64,000 bases of DNA. Origin: Caldimonas manganoxidans ATCC BAA-369. Its GTDB lineage: Bacteria > Pseudomonadota > Gammaproteobacteria > Burkholderiales > Burkholderiaceae_C. This document shows positions 16,720 to 30,853 of this stretch, piece by piece. The number at the start of each line of letters is the position of its first letter. The stretch's first letter is position 1. Under the pieces are notes generated by a model that was not told the DNA's origin, searched no databases, and saw nothing but the letters and a program-made list of their open reading frames with translations. A program made the translations under genes and the position numbers. Location: the NCBI RefSeq assembly GCF_000381125.1, contig NZ_KB905939.1:29300-93299 (forward strand), written 5' to 3'.

Positions 16720-16761
16720 CGCTGCTTATTGAACGCTGGCTATTGAACGCTCGCTATTGGA
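16720..16761. repeat. Three tandem 14-bp repeats over the 3' end of a regulator gene
   Basis: CGCTGCTTATTGAA, CGCTGGCTATTGAA and CGCTCGCTATTGGA follow one another without gaps, with a weaker related unit just before (16705-16719). The last copy contains the stop codon of the NarL-type regulator. The array looks like a slippage-generated minisatellite. Confidence 0.7.
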
Positions 16762-17392
16762 TCAACCCGTTCTTCACCGCGTAGTACGTCAGCTCGGCAT
16801 TGCTCGACAATTGCAGCTTGGCCAGCAGTCGCGCACGGTATGTGCTCACCGTCTTGACACTGATGAAGAGTTCGTCGGCGATCTGCGTCACCGACATGCC
16901 CGAGGCCAGCTTGCACAGCACCTGGAATTCGCGTTCGGACAAATCCTGGTGGGCCGGCCCAGCCCCGGGCTGGTCCATCCGCTCGGTCATCAGGTCGGCC
17001 ACCACCGGGCTCACATAGCGCCGCCCCTGCAAGACCACGCGGATGGCGCGCAAGATCTCTGCGCCATCGGCATCCTTTTTCAAGTAGCCGTTGGCGCCGG
17101 CGCGCAATAGATTGATGGCGTACTGCTCTTCCGGGAAGGCACTGACGATCAGCACCGGCACCTCGCCCACATGGTGGCGGATCAGGCGCAGCGTGTCCAC
17201 GCCCGTGCGGTCCGGCAGCGAGATGTCCAGCAGCACCAAGTCCCAGCCGCTGTGGCGCAACAGGGCCAAGGTCTCGGCGCTGGTCGAGGCTTCCCCGCCG
17301 ACGACCAGGTCGGGTTCGGCGTCGATCAACTGGCGCAGGCCGGCGCGCACGATCTGATGATCGTCGGCCACCAACAGGCGTTTGCGTTGCAT
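16754..17392 (-). CDS. NarL/FixJ family response regulator
   Basis: 212 aa. Receiver domain with Asp10-Asp11, phosphorylation Asp56 (LLDISLP) and Lys105-Lys106 (GYLKKDA), then a LuxR-type helix-turn-helix (about res 147-210, LSEREFQVLCKLASGMSVTQIADELFIS region). The start at 17392 gives the normal family N-terminus; an ATG at 17464 has a better ribosome site (AGAGG) and would add 24 residues. It is divergent from the adjacent HisKA_3 kinase gene, its probable partner. The stop codon falls inside a tandem repeat array, so the last residues may vary among strains. Confidence 0.9.
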   Translation of the reverse strand: MQRKRLLVADDHQIVRAGLRQLIDAEPDLVVGGEASTSAETLALLRHSGWDLVLLDISLPDRTGVDTLRLIRHHVGEVPVLIVSAFPEEQYAINLLRAGANGYLKKDADGAEILRAIRVVLQGRRYVSPVVADLMTERMDQPGAGPAHQDLSEREFQVLCKLASGMSVTQIADELFISVKTVSTYRARLLAKLQLSSNAELTYYAVKNGLIQ

Positions 17393-17667
17393 GCGAAGGT
17401 GCCAAGCCGCAGGATGCCCAGTCTGGCACAGCACGGCGGGATTCGCCAAGTCGGGCTGGGGCATGTGGACCTCTGAATGGCAAGAAAGTGGAGGGCGCAC
17501 CCTACCGAGCCGCCAAGCCCCAAGGACATGAGCCGGCGGAGGGGTCCGTGGCGATGCGGCCGCTGCGGGCCCAAGCTGCCACCACCGATGCCCTCATGGT
17601 AGAAACGCGAGGCGACGGCCGGTGTCATCCTGCATGCCGGGCGGTCTGTCGGAATCCGCTGACATCG

Positions 17668-19161
17668 ATGAGGCCTTTTTCTGCTCCGTCCTCCTGGTCC
17701 TTGCGCGGCGTGTGGCGCGAGGTGCTGCGCCGACTGCGTCGGATTCACCAGGACCTGCAAGCCGCCGCGGCGCGCTCCGGCCAAGTGCCGGCGCGTCTGC
17801 TGCGTCGGCTGGCCGTGCTCAAGCTGGCGCTGCCCTTGGCCCTGGCCTTGGGGGTGGGCATGCTGTGGATCACCGAGCGCGGCTATGAGCGGCTGGCCCA
17901 CACTTATGCCGAACTCAAAGGCTCACGAGTGTTCTCCGCCAACCTCGACAGCCTGGCCTTCCTCGCGGCTCGGGCCGATGCCACGCAGGCCGAGTATCTG
18001 CTGACACGCACGCCCGACAGCCTCTGGCGCCACCGTTCCACCTTGCAGCAGATCGTCGCTCTGTACCAGCCTTTGCTCGAAGGCGGCCTGCCGCATGCCG
18101 ACCCGCAGGATCTGGCCGTGGCCTTGCGCTACATCGACGCCGAGCGCGAAGAACTGGCGCGGCTCGATGCCTTGGGGCCCAGCGCCACGCCCGCACAGAT
18201 CGACGCGGTGCTGCAACCCAGTCCCGTGTCCGATGGCAGCCTGCGCCAAGCCATCGGCCGCATGGTCGCGCGCGAGCGTGCCTTGCTCGAACGCGCCGAG
18301 GCCGAGGCGGCCGGCGAATTGCAGCGTCAGCGCTGGGTCTCGCTGGGCACGCTGGTCGCAGGCCTGATGCTGCTCGTGCTGCTCTTTCAGGCCTACCGCG
18401 GCGAGTTCGAAGAGGAGCAGCGCATGGCCCAGCGTTTGCAACAGGAGCGTGATCGGCTGGAGCGCGCGGTGCGGCTGCGCACGCGTGAGTTGTCGGAGCT
18501 GGCCACCCACTTGCAGGAAGTGGCCGAGCAGGAAAAGGCTCGGCTGGCGCGCGAGCTGCACGACGAGCTCGGAGCGCTGCTGACGGCCAGCAAGATGGAG
18601 GTCGGCCTGCTGCTGCGGCGCGGCTTGCAGCTGCCGCAAGAAGCGATCGAGGCCTTGCAGCGCGTGCAATCCAACCTCGAGCAAGGCGTGCAGATCAAAC
18701 GCCGTGTCATCGAAGGGTTGATGCCTTCGACCCTCAGCCACCTGGGCTTGGTGGCTGCGCTGGAGACCCTGGCCGACGAGGTGCAAGCCCAGTCGGGGCT
18801 GCACATCGAGCGCGATCTGCCCGAGGCCCTCGAGCTCGACCGCGAACGCAGCCTAGCGGTGTTTCGGCTCGTGCAGGAGGCCCTGACCAATGTGCAAAAA
18901 CACGCCCGCGCCAGCCGGGTGGACTTGGTGCTCGAAACCCGCGGCGACCGCCTGCTGCTGCGTTTGCGCGACGATGGCGTGGGGTTGGACCCGGCGCAGA
19001 CACGCAAGCTCAAAAGCCACGGACTGCGCGGCATGAAACACCGGGTCGATGCCTTTGGCGGCCGCTTCGAGATCGGGCCTGCGGCTGGCGGCGGCACGGT
19101 GCTGACGGTCGAAATTCCCTTGACGCCCGTGCCCGAGGCCGCGGACGACACCGACATCTGA
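17668..19161 (+). CDS. NarL-system sensor histidine kinase (HisKA_3)
   Basis: 497 aa. Two membrane helices (about res 48-68 and 226-243) frame a periplasmic domain of about 155 residues rich in Leu, Ala and Glu. A coiled linker leads to the HisKA_3 dimerisation box with the phospho-His in ARELHDELG (His298), then the HATPase domain with FRLVQEALTNVQKHA (N box) and DDGVGLDP (G1 box). The periplasmic domain shows no recognised ligand motif. Longer upstream starts exist (to 17488) but would overlap the divergent regulator's leader. It very likely phosphorylates the adjacent NarL-type regulator; the signal is unknown. Confidence 0.88.
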   Translation: MRPFSAPSSWSLRGVWREVLRRLRRIHQDLQAAAARSGQVPARLLRRLAVLKLALPLALALGVGMLWITERGYERLAHTYAELKGSRVFSANLDSLAFLAARADATQAEYLLTRTPDSLWRHRSTLQQIVALYQPLLEGGLPHADPQDLAVALRYIDAEREELARLDALGPSATPAQIDAVLQPSPVSDGSLRQAIGRMVARERALLERAEAEAAGELQRQRWVSLGTLVAGLMLLVLLFQAYRGEFEEEQRMAQRLQQERDRLERAVRLRTRELSELATHLQEVAEQEKARLARELHDELGALLTASKMEVGLLLRRGLQLPQEAIEALQRVQSNLEQGVQIKRRVIEGLMPSTLSHLGLVAALETLADEVQAQSGLHIERDLPEALELDRERSLAVFRLVQEALTNVQKHARASRVDLVLETRGDRLLLRLRDDGVGLDPAQTRKLKSHGLRGMKHRVDAFGGRFEIGPAAGGGTVLTVEIPLTPVPEAADDTDI

Positions 19162-19232
19162 ACGCCGGCCCGCCGGCGGCAGCCATGCCGGCAGTGCCGT
19201 GTCGGTGCGCCCGCGCGCCGTGGGGCAGCGGC

Positions 19233-20405
19233 CTATCGTCGGCCGAACATCATCTGCCGCGCCAGCAGCGACTTGGCCGGCGACATCCGCTGCAGCGCAG
19301 CCAGCCCCAGCGCGCGGGCTGCCCCCAAGCCCGGCAGATTCCACACGAAACTGCGCGCCAGGAAGTCGGTGACGGCGATCGTGCCCCAGCGGTCCCCCGC
19401 GCGGGCCCATTCCGCGCGCCGCAGTGCGGCGTCCACGTCGCCGCCCGAGCGGCGCAGCCGTCGTACCAGTTCAAAGGCGTCGCGCAGACCCAGGTTCAGG
19501 CCCTGGCCGGCCACCGGGTGCAGTGTTTGCGCCGCATTGCCAATGCGCACCGTGCGACCCTGCACCAAGCTGCGTTCGGCATTGAGCCCCAGTGCGAACG
19601 CCTTCAGCGGACTGATGGCCACCACGCGCCCGGTGTCTGGGTGCAGCACGTGGTTGAGCACGGCGATGCGCTGCGCATCGTTCAAGGGCTGCACGGGATC
19701 GTCCTGCTGCGGCACACACCACACCAGCGCGGCCTCCTCGCCCCCCAGCGGCAGCAAGGCCACCGGCCCGTGGGCGGTGAAACGCTCATAGGCCGTGCCG
19801 GCGGGCAACCCACGCACCGTGACCTGGCCGACCCAGGCGGTTTGCGCATAGTCGTGGCGCAGCGCCTTGCGCGCCTGCGCGGCAAACACCCCGCCTTCGG
19901 CCACCACCGCCAAGTCGAAGCGTTCGGCGATGTCGGCGTCCAGCTCCACGGCGCCGTGCAGCGTCTTCAGCGAGCGCACCGGGGTTCCCAGCCGCAGGGC
20001 CAGACGCTGCGGCTGGGCGGCGCAGGCGTCGGCCCAGGCCTGCTGCAGCGGGGCCACCAAGCGGCCATAGCGCAGCACCGCCCCCAGCATCGGCACGCCT
20101 TCTTCCAGCGCATCGATCACCACCTCGGGCTGCCGGCGCACCAGCAGCAAGGGTTGCTGCTGCGACACATGCACGCGCCGGATGGGCTCGGCCGCCGCCG
20201 CGGGCCAGACCTTCAGGCGCTGCAGCAACTGCACGCTGCCCAGCGACAGCGCCAAAGTGCGGGGATCGGCCCCCACGTCATGCTCGGGCGCTCGGGCATC
20301 GAAGACGGTCAGGCGCGCGTGCGGCAGTTCGCGCGCGGCCAGCAAGGCCAGCGCCAAGCCGCAGGGGCCGGCGCCGACCACGGCAATGTGCAGATCGGCG
20401 GACAT
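19233..20405 (-). CDS. UbiH-family FAD-dependent monooxygenase
   Basis: 390 aa aromatic-ring hydroxylase of the UbiH/UbiF/COQ6 type, acting on polyprenylated phenols in ubiquinone synthesis. The N-terminal FAD motif is VVGAGPCGLALALLA (res 8-22); the C-terminal FAD-binding motif reads GNAAQTLHPVAGQGLNLGLRD, and the GNAAQ form (instead of GDAAH) is characteristic of UbiH itself. Start at 20405 puts the FAD motif at the usual distance from Met. It is divergent from the REP-type transposase. Which ring position it hydroxylates cannot be settled from sequence. Confidence 0.88.
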   Translation of the reverse strand: MSADLHIAVVGAGPCGLALALLAARELPHARLTVFDARAPEHDVGADPRTLALSLGSVQLLQRLKVWPAAAAEPIRRVHVSQQQPLLLVRRQPEVVIDALEEGVPMLGAVLRYGRLVAPLQQAWADACAAQPQRLALRLGTPVRSLKTLHGAVELDADIAERFDLAVVAEGGVFAAQARKALRHDYAQTAWVGQVTVRGLPAGTAYERFTAHGPVALLPLGGEEAALVWCVPQQDDPVQPLNDAQRIAVLNHVLHPDTGRVVAISPLKAFALGLNAERSLVQGRTVRIGNAAQTLHPVAGQGLNLGLRDAFELVRRLRRSGGDVDAALRRAEWARAGDRWGTIAVTDFLARSFVWNLPGLGAARALGLAALQRMSPAKSLLARQMMFGRR

Positions 20406-20450
20406 GGGTAGCAACACCTGGGGCAGGGCGACACGGAAGCCTGCCGGTAT

Positions 20451-20487
20451 GGCGATGATAGGGCGGCCCTGCACCGATATCATCGCC
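20451..20487. repeat. 10-bp perfect inverted repeat between ubiH-like and transposase genes
   Basis: GGCGATGATA (20451-20460) and TATCATCGCC (20478-20487) are exact reverse complements with a 17-nt spacer. It lies in the 112-bp divergent region, 31 bp before the transposase start. It could be an operator, an RNA hairpin in the leader, or a recognition site for the transposase. Confidence 0.5.
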
Positions 20488-20517
20488 GCAACCCCACCCG
20501 CCGACCTGGCCTTGCCC

Positions 20518-21213
20518 ATGGCCCGACTGCCCCGCCTCGTCCTGCCCGGCCTGCCCCACCATGTGATCCAGCGAGCGCACCCTGGACAGCCGGTGTTCGG
20601 CGACGAGGCCGACCATCGCGCCTATCTCGAGGCCCTGCGCGAGGCAGCCCGCACCCACGGGGTGGCCGTGCATGCCTATGTCTTGGTGCCGCGTGAAGTG
20701 CAGCTCCTGGTGGTGCCCGACACCGCCGAGGGCTTGTCCCGCATGATGCAGTCCATCGGTCGGCGCCATGGTGCGTGGTTCAACCGTCGCCATGCGCGCA
20801 GCGGCAGCCTGTGGGACGGCCGCTATCGGGTCACCATCGTCGAGCCCGAAACCGGGTTCATCGACCTGTGCCTATACATCGAAGCCCTGCCAGTGCGCCT
20901 GGGCCTGTGCGCCCGGCCGCACGACTGGGCCTGGTCCAGCCTGCCCCACCACCTGGGGCGGCAGCGTGACCCCTTGCTGAGCGAGCACGCCGAGATCTGG
21001 CGCCTGGGCAACACCCCCTTCGACCGCGAAGCCGCTTACGCGCGGCGCACCGAAGAGGGGCTGGGCGCCCGGCGCATCCAGGAGCTGGAGGCGGCCTGCG
21101 GGCGCGGCTGGGCGCTGGGGCGCGCGGAGTTCCTGGCCGACCTGGCCGAAAAGGCGGGGCGGCCGCTGCAACCGCGCCCGCGCGGCCGGCCGCGCAAATC
21201 GCCGCCCCCATAA
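20518..21213 (+). CDS. REP-associated tyrosine transposase (RAYT) homologue with lost HUH histidines
   Basis: 231 aa Y1/IS200-like single-strand transposase fold. It keeps the N-terminal LPGLPHHVIQR, the SRMMQSIGRRHGAWFNRRHARSGSLWDGRYR segment and the tyrosine region (LYIEALPVRLGL). The motif that normally reads MPNHVHLL, supplying the metal-binding HUH pair, is VPREVQLL here, so both His are replaced (Glu and Gln). The protein therefore probably cannot cleave DNA in the usual way. REP-like repeats follow its stop directly. A Pro/Arg basic tail (PRPRGRPRKSPPP) resembles an AT-hook. Similar degenerate copies beside gltB may be a conserved lineage; I cannot verify that here. Confidence 0.82.
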   Translation: MARLPRLVLPGLPHHVIQRAHPGQPVFGDEADHRAYLEALREAARTHGVAVHAYVLVPREVQLLVVPDTAEGLSRMMQSIGRRHGAWFNRRHARSGSLWDGRYRVTIVEPETGFIDLCLYIEALPVRLGLCARPHDWAWSSLPHHLGRQRDPLLSEHAEIWRLGNTPFDREAAYARRTEEGLGARRIQELEAACGRGWALGRAEFLADLAEKAGRPLQPRPRGRPRKSPPP

Positions 21214-21280
21214 GACTGTCCCCATTAATTTGTGCACCGTATTGGTGATGAAAATAATTGGAGTCTGACCCCATTTAATT
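21214..21280 (+). repeat. Two REP-like repeats after the RAYT gene
   Basis: GACTGTCCCCATTAATTT (21214-21231) begins right after the transposase stop, and GAGTCTGACCCCATTTAATT (21261-21280) lies 47 bp further. Both share a CTG-(A/T)CCCCATT-AATT core in direct orientation. The GAGTCTGACCCC element is a common companion of RAYT genes in proteobacteria. They lie between the transposase and gltB, close to the gltB promoter. Confidence 0.6.
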
Positions 21281-21346
21281 GCGCTTGAAGTCCTGTCGGG
21301 CCTGCAGTACGCTCGGGTCATCCCTAACGATGACTCGGAGTGCGCC

Positions 21347-26098
<4,752 letters not shown>

Positions 26099-26121
26099 GC
26101 CCCACGTCAGGAGTTCAACAC

Positions 26122-27588
26122 ATGGGAAAAGTCACTGGGTTCCTCGAGTACGAACGCCTCGAAGAGGGCTATGAGCCGGTCGAGAAGCGGCTGAAAACCT
26201 GGAAGGAATTCGTCATTGGCCTCAAGGAAGACGAGGCCAAGATCCAGGGCGCGCGCTGCATGGACTGTGGCACGCCGTTTTGCAACAACGGCTGCCCGAT
26301 CCACAACATCATTCCGGACTTCAACGATCTGGTCTATCGCGGCCAATGGCGCCAAGCGCTGGACGTGCTGCACTCGACCAACAACTTTCCGGAGTTCACC
26401 GGCCGTGTCTGCCCGGCGCCCTGCGAGGCGGCCTGCACGCTCAACGTGAATGACGACCCGGTGGGCATCAAGTCCATCGAACATGCCATCATCGACCGCG
26501 CCTGGGCCGAAGGCTGGGTGGTGCCTCAGCCGCCCCAGCGACGCACCGGCAAGAAAGTGGCCATCGTCGGCTCTGGGCCGGCCGGCCTGGCCGCAGCCCA
26601 GCAGCTGGCCCGCGCCGGCCACGACGTGACCGTGTTCGAGAAGAACGACCGCATCGGCGGCCTGCTGCGCTACGGCATTCCAGACTTCAAGATGGAGAAG
26701 TCGCACATCGACCGGCGCATCGAGCAAATGAAGGCCGAAGGGGTGACCTTCCGCACCGGGGTGCTGGTGGGCAAGCTGCCCGAAGGCTCCAAGGTCACCA
26801 ACTGGGCCAAGGAAACCCTCAGCGCCGAGCAATTGTGCAAGGACTTCGACGCCGTGCTGTTGGCTGGCGGGGCCGAACAATCGCGTGATTTGCCGGTGCC
26901 AGGCCGTGAGCTCGACGGCATCCATTTCGCGATGGAATTCCTGCCCCAGCAAAACAAGGTGGTGGCCGGCGACAAACTCAAGAGCCAGATCCGTGCCGAT
27001 GGCAAGCATGTGATCGTCATCGGCGGTGGCGACACCGGCTCGGACTGCGTGGGCACCTCCAACCGTCACGGCGCCAAGAGCGTGACCCAGTTCGAGCTCT
27101 TGCCCATGCCGCCGGAGCAGGAAAACAAGCCGCTGACCTGGCCGTATTGGCCCTACAAGCTGCGCACTTCCTCCAGCCACGAGGAAGGCTGCGTGCGCGA
27201 GTTCGCCATTGCGACCAAGGAGTTCGTGGGCGAGAAGGGGCGCGTCACCGGCGTGAAGACCGTCCGCGTGGACTGGAAGGACGGCAAGATGAGCGAAGTG
27301 CCCGGCACCGAGCAAGTGTTCAAGGCCGACCTGGTCTTGCTGGCCATGGGCTTCCTCGGTCCGGTGGGCAGCGTCCTGGAGGCCTTTGGTGTGGACAAAG
27401 ATGCCCGCGGCAATGCCAAGGCCAGCACCGAATTCATCGGCGGCTACCGCACCAACGTCGACAAGGTGTTCGCCGCCGGTGACATGCGTCGCGGCCAGTC
27501 GCTGGTGGTGTGGGCCATCCGCGAAGGCCGCCAAGCCGCGCGCGCGGTGGACGAGTACCTGATGGGCACGAGCGACCTGCCGCGCTGA
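26122..27588 (+). CDS. gltD: Glutamate synthase (NADPH) small subunit
   Basis: 488 aa. It oxidises NADPH and passes electrons through Fe-S clusters to GltB. The N-terminal cysteine-rich region ([14 protein letters not shown], with CPAPCEAAC further on) binds two 4Fe-4S clusters; an FAD motif follows ([18 protein letters not shown], around res 150) and then an NADPH site ([16 protein letters not shown], around 296). AGGAG lies upstream of the ATG. It converges on phoB with only 18 bp between their stops. Confidence 0.98.
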   Translation: MGKVTGFLEYERLEEGYEPVEKRLKTWKEFVIGLKEDEAKIQGARCMDCGTPFCNNGCPIHNIIPDFNDLVYRGQWRQALDVLHSTNNFPEFTGRVCPAPCEAACTLNVNDDPVGIKSIEHAIIDRAWAEGWVVPQPPQRRTGKKVAIVGSGPAGLAAAQQLARAGHDVTVFEKNDRIGGLLRYGIPDFKMEKSHIDRRIEQMKAEGVTFRTGVLVGKLPEGSKVTNWAKETLSAEQLCKDFDAVLLAGGAEQSRDLPVPGRELDGIHFAMEFLPQQNKVVAGDKLKSQIRADGKHVIVIGGGDTGSDCVGTSNRHGAKSVTQFELLPMPPEQENKPLTWPYWPYKLRTSSSHEEGCVREFAIATKEFVGEKGRVTGVKTVRVDWKDGKMSEVPGTEQVFKADLVLLAMGFLGPVGSVLEAFGVDKDARGNAKASTEFIGGYRTNVDKVFAAGDMRRGQSLVVWAIREGRQAARAVDEYLMGTSDLPR

Positions 27589-27606
27589 GGCCTGCGCAGC
27601 GCGGGG

Positions 27607-28317
27607 TCAGCCCGCGGCTGCGGCTGCGGCTGCGGCCGGCAGCGTCAGTCGATAACCCGCGCCGCGCACGGTCTCGATCAAATCCACGCAGCCGGCTTGT
27701 GACAAGGCTGCGCGAAGTCGTTTGATGTGCACGTCCACGGTGCGCTCTTCGATGAAGACATGGTCGCCCCAGACCCGATCCAACAGCTGCGGTCGGGAGT
27801 GCACCCGCTCCGGGTGCGTCATCAAGTAGCGCAGCAACCGAAACTCCGTGGGGCCCAGATGAATCGGCCGTCCGGCCCAACTGACGCGGCGGGTGCCGGG
27901 ATCCAAAGACAATGCGCCCAGGGTCAACGGGGTGTCCAAGACTTCGGGCGCCTTGCGGCGCAGCACCGCCCGGATGCGCGCCCCCAGCTCGGCCGTGGAA
28001 AAGGGTTTGGACACATAGTCGTCGGCACCGGCCTCCAAGCCCAGCACCACGTCGTGCTCATCGCTGCGCGCGGTCAGCATCACGATGGGCAGGCTGCGTG
28101 TGCGCGGATCGGCCCGCCAGCGCCGCGCCAGGCTGATGCCCGACTCCCCTGGCAGCATCCAGTCCAGCAGCACCAGGTCTGGCAGGGCTTCGCGCAACGC
28201 GGCATCGGCCTGCGCGGCATTGCTGCTGAGGCGCAGTTCGAAGCCTTCGTGGCGCAGATGCAAGGCAATCAACTCGGCAATCGCCGGTTCGTCTTCGACG
28301 ACGAGAATTCGTGCCAT
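27607..28317 (-). CDS. phoB: Phosphate regulon response regulator PhoB
   Basis: 236 aa OmpR-family regulator. Receiver: Glu8-Asp9 (VVEDEPA), phospho-acceptor Asp52 ([11 protein letters not shown]), Lys104 (YVSKPFS). The winged-helix domain carries the PhoB-typical [17 protein letters not shown] and [12 protein letters not shown] segments. It is the last gene of the seven-gene phosphate operon; phoR, the usual next gene, is absent, because gltD lies immediately beyond on the other strand. The C-terminus ends in a run of alanines encoded by a GGCTGC hexamer repeat (about 27614-27636), a possible slippage site. Confidence 0.95.
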   Translation of the reverse strand: MARILVVEDEPAIAELIALHLRHEGFELRLSSNAAQADAALREALPDLVLLDWMLPGESGISLARRWRADPRTRSLPIVMLTARSDEHDVVLGLEAGADDYVSKPFSTAELGARIRAVLRRKAPEVLDTPLTLGALSLDPGTRRVSWAGRPIHLGPTEFRLLRYLMTHPERVHSRPQLLDRVWGDHVFIEERTVDVHIKRLRAALSQAGCVDLIETVRGAGYRLTLPAAAAAAAAG

Positions 28318-28352
28318 GAGCGTCCTTCGTTGACAATCGGGCGCACCGTGGA

Positions 28353-29060
28353 TCAGCTCACCACCGAGGCCACTTCCCCCAGCGGCGTGTGACGCACATC
28401 GGCCCCTTTGACCACATAGATGACTTGTTCGGCCACGTTTTTGGCATGGTCACCCACCCGTTCGATGGCTTTGGCCACGAACACCAGATCGATGCTGATC
28501 GAGATGGTGCGCGGGTCTTCCATCATGTAGGTCACCAGCTTGCGCAACAAACCATCGAACTCGAGGTCGATGGCATGGTCTTTCTGGATGGCCGCGAAGG
28601 CGTCGGCCGCATCCAGCCGGGCAAACGCATCGAGGGATTGACGCAGCAAGCGCAGCGCCAAGTCCGCCTCGAAAGACAAGTCCGCCACGGTGGCGCGTAG
28701 GCGATGCGCCATGCCCGAATCGATCAAGCGCCGCACGGTGCGTGCGATGCGCGAGGCTTCGTCGCCGGCGCGCTCCAAATTGCCGATGGCCTTGCTCACC
28801 GCGATGAGCAGCCGCAAATCGCGCGCCGTGGGTTGGCGTCGCGCGATGATGGCGCACAAGTCACGGTCGATCTCGACTTCCCGGCGGTTGACGCGTGCCT
28901 CCTGCTCCAACACTTGGAGGGCGGTCTCTGGGCTGAGGTGTTGCAGTGCATAGACCGCTTGCGCGAGCTGCGCTTCCACCAAGCCGCCCATCTCCAGCAC
29001 CCGGCTGGAGATGTCGCTCAGTTCGGCGTCGAATTGGGTGGACAGATGTTTGTCGCTCAT
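28353..29060 (-). CDS. phoU: Phosphate signalling protein PhoU
   Basis: 235 aa all-helical protein of two PhoU repeats, with the metal-contact motifs ERAGDEASRIA in the first half and ERVGDHAKNVAEQV in the second. PhoU links the PstSCAB transporter to PhoR and dampens the phosphate response. The ATG at 29060 gives the conserved start MSDKHLSTQFDAEL; an upstream TTG at 29078 is unlikely. It starts 33 bp after pstB and is followed by phoB after 35 bp. Confidence 0.96.
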   Translation of the reverse strand: MSDKHLSTQFDAELSDISSRVLEMGGLVEAQLAQAVYALQHLSPETALQVLEQEARVNRREVEIDRDLCAIIARRQPTARDLRLLIAVSKAIGNLERAGDEASRIARTVRRLIDSGMAHRLRATVADLSFEADLALRLLRQSLDAFARLDAADAFAAIQKDHAIDLEFDGLLRKLVTYMMEDPRTISISIDLVFVAKAIERVGDHAKNVAEQVIYVVKGADVRHTPLGEVASVVS

Positions 29061-29093
29061 AGATGACGGCGGCGGCAAGCGCCCGGGGTGTGT

Positions 29094-29888
29094 TCAGCCA
29101 AATCGGCCGGTGATGTAGTCCTCGGTTTCTTTGCGCTGAGGCTTCATGAAGATGTTCTTGGTTTCGCCGAACTCGATCAGGTCGCCCAGATACATGTAGG
29201 CGGTGTAGTCCGACACACGGGCTGCTTGCTGCATGTTGTGCGTGACGATCAGCACCGTGACTTGATCTTTGATCTGACCGATCAGCTCCTCGATGCTGGC
29301 CGTGGCAATCGGGTCCAGCGCCGAGGTCGGCTCATCGAACAGGACGATTTCCGGATCGGTGGCCAGGGCTCGGGCGATGCACAAGCGCTGCTGTTGGCCT
29401 CCCGAGAGATTGAAGGCCAAGTCGTGCAGCCGATCCTTCACTTCCGGCCACAACGCGGCAGCGCGCAGCGCCGACTCCACCTTGTCGTCCAGATAGCTGC
29501 GAGAGCGTTCGCCGCGCACGCGCAAGCCGTAGGCGACGTTCTCGTAAATAGACTTGGGAAACGGGTTGGGCTTTTGAAACACCATCGAGATGCGCATGCG
29601 CACTTCGATCGGATCGACACGGCGGTCCAACAAGTTCACCGCATCAGGCAACAACTCGATGGCACCTTGATAACGGTGCCCGGGGTACAAGTCGTGCATG
29701 CGATTGAAGCAACGCAGGAACGTCGATTTGCCGCAGCCGCTGGGGCCGATCAGGGCAGTCACTTTGTTCTGGAAGACCGGCATCGAGATGCTTTTGAGCG
29801 CCTGGAATTCGCCGTAGAAGAAGTCCAGCGCGTCCGACTTGGCCTTCAGGGCGGGGGGATGGTCCGGCAAGGTGATGGTGCTGGTCAT
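29094..29888 (-). CDS. pstB: Phosphate ABC transporter ATPase PstB
   Basis: 264 aa. Walker [10 protein letters not shown] (res 48-56), Q-loop region [10 protein letters not shown], signature LSGGQQQR (around 156) and Walker [13 protein letters not shown] (around 176) are intact. It drives high-affinity phosphate uptake at the inner membrane with PstC and PstA. It lies 34 bp downstream of pstA within the minus-strand operon. Confidence 0.98.
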   Translation of the reverse strand: MTSTITLPDHPPALKAKSDALDFFYGEFQALKSISMPVFQNKVTALIGPSGCGKSTFLRCFNRMHDLYPGHRYQGAIELLPDAVNLLDRRVDPIEVRMRISMVFQKPNPFPKSIYENVAYGLRVRGERSRSYLDDKVESALRAAALWPEVKDRLHDLAFNLSGGQQQRLCIARALATDPEIVLFDEPTSALDPIATASIEELIGQIKDQVTVLIVTHNMQQAARVSDYTAYMYLGDLIEFGETKNIFMKPQRKETEDYITGRFG

Positions 29889-29922
29889 GGCAAACGGAAA
29901 AGAAGATTCGGTGTGAGGGGGC

Positions 29923-30852
29923 TTACCACTTGATGCGCTGGCGCAGCCGATAGCGCAGCCAAATGGCCAAGGCGTTCATGCCCAAGGTCATGAAGACGAG
30001 CACCAAACTGGCCGCTGCGGCGTTTTGGTGAAACGCAGTGTCCGGCCGCGAGGTCCAGTTGAAGATTTGGATCGGCATCACGGTAAACGGGGACATCAGC
30101 CAGTCGAACAAGCCGGCCGGAGGCTGGCCGCTCCCGGGCAGGGGGGGCAAGAAGGCGATGAAGGTCAAGGCGCCGATGGTGATGACCGGTGCGGTCTCGC
30201 CGATGGCGCGCGACAAGCCGATGATCACCCCGGTGAGGACGCCCGGACTGCTGTACGGCAGCAGATGATGCTGCACCACCTGCCACTGTGAGGCCCCGCA
30301 GGCATAGGCACCTTCGCGGATGTGCTGGGGAATGGCGCGCAAGGCCTCGCGCGTGGCGGTGATGACGATGGGCAGGATCAGCAGCGCCAGCGTCAAGCCT
30401 GCCGTCAGAATCGACTGCCCCAGCCCGAAGGTGTAGACGAACAACCCCAGGGCCAACAATCCATAGATGATCGAGGGCACACCGGCCAGATTGGTGATGT
30501 TGATTTCGATCAGGTCGGTCAACCAATTCTTGCGAGCGTATTCCTCCAGATAGATCGCTCCTGCGATGCCCACCGGCACGGCCACGGCCGCGGTGACCAG
30601 CATCACCAACAGCGAGCCGACCCAGGCCGACAGGATGCCGGCCTGTGATGCGCGGCGCGAGGGAAATGAGGTAAAGAATTCCAGATCCAGGCGCGACAAG
30701 CCTTGGACGGCCATGTCGGTGAACAAGGCCGCCAATGTCAAGACGGCCACCATCAGGGCACCGAGGCCCAACATGCCGAACCACAAATCCCAGCGTTTGT
30801 GCCGCTCGATGATCTGGCGCAGTCGCGCAACGTCGAAATGGGGGCGGGACAT
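29923..30852 (-). CDS. pstA: Phosphate ABC transporter permease PstA
   Basis: 309 aa inner-membrane permease with six predicted helices and the EAA loop ([20 protein letters not shown]) that docks PstB. The start at 30852 lies 1 bp from the pstC stop, and the extra 12 residues from an upstream ATG would run into pstC. Family-typical [13 protein letters not shown] and [15 protein letters not shown] segments are present. Confidence 0.96.
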   Translation of the reverse strand: MSRPHFDVARLRQIIERHKRWDLWFGMLGLGALMVAVLTLAALFTDMAVQGLSRLDLEFFTSFPSRRASQAGILSAWVGSLLVMLVTAAVAVPVGIAGAIYLEEYARKNWLTDLIEINITNLAGVPSIIYGLLALGLFVYTFGLGQSILTAGLTLALLILPIVITATREALRAIPQHIREGAYACGASQWQVVQHHLLPYSSPGVLTGVIIGLSRAIGETAPVITIGALTFIAFLPPLPGSGQPPAGLFDWLMSPFTVMPIQIFNWTSRPDTAFHQNAAAASLVLVFMTLGMNALAIWLRYRLRQRIKW

Positions 30853-30853
30853 C

